Positions 62,690-64,000 of a stretch of 64,000 nt of DNA are shown here, piece after piece; the stretch's first letter is position 1; every line of letters starts with the position of its first letter. Under the pieces are notes generated by a model that saw only the letters and a list, made by a program, of their open reading frames with translations, ran no database searches and was not told the DNA's origin. The position numbers and the translations under genes were made by a program. This stretch comes from Hymenobacter lapidiphilus. Its GTDB lineage: Bacteria > Bacteroidota > Bacteroidia > Cytophagales > Hymenobacteraceae. The stretch spans positions 62,001 through 126,000 of the forward strand of contig NZ_JABKAU010000011.1 in assembly GCF_013377885.1 (NCBI RefSeq), given 5' to 3'.

Positions 62690-62858
62690 GTTGCCTAATC
62701 AACTACCGGGGCGGTTGGTTTCAGCCCTGCAAACTTCGACTTTTGCGGTTGGATTTGCAATTTTTTATCAGGCAAAGCTGCCGATTGGCCATGTTATGCG
62801 GATGGCAGTCAGCCTTACCGCCTGGCCCTGTGGTTGCCCCTGCTTCGCTTTACGATAT

Positions 62859-63497
62859 ATGGCTCAGAAACTTCCCCACCTGCTGTTCGATTTTGGCGGC
62901 GTCATCATCAACATCGACTACAACCGCACCCTGGAGGCTATGCGGGCCCTGGGCAGCGGCATCGAGTTCACGCAGGCAGCCCAGGCCGAGCTGTTCGACC
63001 AGCTGGAAACCGGCCAGATTTCGGCAGCTGAATTTCGGGACGGTTTGCGTGAGCATTATGCTTTGCAGGCCACCGATGCCCAGCTCGATGCCGCCTGGCA
63101 CGCCATGCTGCTCGACGTGCCGGCCGAGCAGCTGGCGCTGATAGCCGATTTGCGCCGCCAGGGCTACCAGACGGCACTGCTCTCCAACACCAACCACCTG
63201 CACATCACCGAAATCAACCGACGACTACAGGCGCAGTACGGCCTGCAGAACGGTATTGCCGACTGCCTCGACCGGGTATTTTACTCGCAGGAAGTAGGTT
63301 TGCGCAAGCCAGGCGAGGAAATTTTCCGGCATGCGCTACGCGAAATGAACTGGGAGGCCGCCGATACGTTGTTTATCGAAGACAGCCCCCAGCACATTGC
63401 AACGGCCCGCCGGCTGGGGCTGCACACGCTTTTCCTGACTCCGCCCTTTACCTTGCAGGACGCCCTGCCCGCCGCCATCCGTGCCTTTTCCGCCTGA
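62859..63497 (+). CDS. HAD family phosphatase (HAD-IA)
   Basis: A 212-residue HAD hydrolase (LLFDFGGVIINIDYNRTLEA with a DxG first motif, LLSNTNHLHITEINRRLQ, VGLRKPGEEIFRHAL, LFIEDSPQHIATARRLGL). The first aspartate motif is DFGGV rather than DxDxT, as in the YihX/epoxide-hydrolase-like HAD-IA subgroup, which dephosphorylates sugar phosphates. ATG at 62859 starts the family sequence. It overlaps the next gene's GTG. Confidence 0.9.
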   Translation: MAQKLPHLLFDFGGVIINIDYNRTLEAMRALGSGIEFTQAAQAELFDQLETGQISAAEFRDGLREHYALQATDAQLDAAWHAMLLDVPAEQLALIADLRRQGYQTALLSNTNHLHITEINRRLQAQYGLQNGIADCLDRVFYSQEVGLRKPGEEIFRHALREMNWEAADTLFIEDSPQHIATARRLGLHTLFLTPPFTLQDALPAAIRAFSA

Positions 63498-64000
63498 GCC
63501 AACCCCGCCGTCTGAACCCCTGTTGCCCCTGCCGTTTCCCGACGCGGCCGGGCCGCCCGCTTTCACGGCTGCCGAAGCGGAGGCCGATGCCCGGCTGGTA
63601 TTCCGGCGCTACGAGCGGCCGCCCTGGCCCCGGCCAGCCCGCTACGGCCTGCACCTGCTGCTGTTTGTGGTTACCCTGCTCACTACCACGCTGGCGGGCG
63701 TAACGCTGGTGAACAACCGGTTTCTATCCGACTATTTTCTACCGTTCGAACTGCTGGCGCAGCCATTGGCGCAAGTTTGGGCGGCGCTGAAGCCGGGGCT
63801 GTGGTATGCGGGCCCGTTTCTGGCGGTGCTTACAGTGCATGAATTCGGGCACTACTTCACGGCCCGCTACAACCGCATCGGGGCCACGCTGCCCTACTTT
63901 ATTCCGCTGCCGCTGGGCTTCGGCACGTTTGGGGCGGTTATCCGCATCAAGGACCAGATTCATTCGCGGCGTGAGTTTTTCGATGTGGGCTTGGCCGGGC
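63481..64000 (+). CDS. Site-2 protease family membrane metalloprotease (partial)
   Basis: The 5' part of a gene running off the right edge. The frame from GTG at 63481 (overlapping the HAD stop by 17 nt) or TTG at 63523 gives a proline-rich cytosolic start, a helix (GLHLLLFVVTLLTTTLAGVTLV) and the zinc motif TVHEFGHYFTARYN (HExxH), then FIPLPLGFGTFGAVIRIKDQ. This is the M50/S2P layout for intramembrane cleavage of regulatory proteins. It is probably co-transcribed with the HAD gene. Confidence 0.88.
   Translation, partial: MPFPPEPTPPSEPLLPLPFPDAAGPPAFTAAEAEADARLVFRRYERPPWPRPARYGLHLLLFVVTLLTTTLAGVTLVNNRFLSDYFLPFELLAQPLAQVWAALKPGLWYAGPFLAVLTVHEFGHYFTARYNRIGATLPYFIPLPLGFGTFGAVIRIKDQIHSRREFFDVGLAG

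Overview
The window looks like a chromosomal segment of a high-GC Bacteroidota of the order Cytophagales, most likely Hymenobacter or a close relative. This is inferred from four things: GC-rich coding sequence; almost no Shine-Dalgarno sites but many TAnnTTTG or TAnnTTCG minus-7 promoter elements just upstream of start codons; Bacteroidota-type families (two-subunit transketolase, DUF7033 deacetylase, SRP, RqcH); and numerous short intergenic palindromes. There is no rRNA, CRISPR array or prophage. One tRNA with a CAT anticodon is present.

Layout. 1-5.6 kb: the start of ppk1, a small lipoprotein pair, an M48 peptidase lipoprotein, an FAH-family hydrolase and an M23 peptidase. 5.8-11.3 kb: lipocalin, bacterioferritin-comigratory peroxiredoxin, and the two transketolase subunits, separated by a VWA protein and a PhyH-family oxygenase. 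11.4-13.8 kb: an accessory module. It holds a low-GC secreted-protein gene with an in-frame stop, bracketed by two roughly 130-bp palindromic sites, next to a decayed tyrosine recombinase that is fused in frame to an SSB domain. This is the most unusual part of the window and has an integron-like layout. 13.9-25.8 kb: MscS channel, DUF481 protein, ECF sigma / anti-sigma / Spy-like group, class III aminotransferase, TerB-like protein, pfkA, vanadium haloperoxidase, miaA and a glycosyltransferase.

25.9-35.6 kb: a large hybrid histidine kinase with a stand-alone receiver, a metallo-hydrolase, a cupin, a lipoprotein, rqcH and ffh. 35.8-50.2 kb: a surface-glycan locus with a complete pseudaminic acid route (pseB, pseC, pseF, a pseG-pseH fusion, pseI), plus glycosyltransferases, an FkbH-like protein, a DUF7033 deacetylase and a flippase. 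A broken low-GC gene sits inside the pse operon. 50.2-56.5 kb: CPBP protease, SDR, FkbM methyltransferase, rlmD, a low-GC membrane-protein gene and thiL. 56.8-61.0 kb: a phenylacetyl-CoA epoxidase operon (TetR/PaaR-type regulator, paaA, a two-domain paaB, paaC, an unrelated membrane ORF, paaD) with a clear operator inside the promoter. 61-64 kb: lipoprotein, a small unknown protein, tRNA, a HAD phosphatase and the start of a site-2 protease.

Intergenic spaces are heavily colonised by at least three palindromic repeat families. Several of them supply start regions, stop codons or terminators to neighbouring genes.
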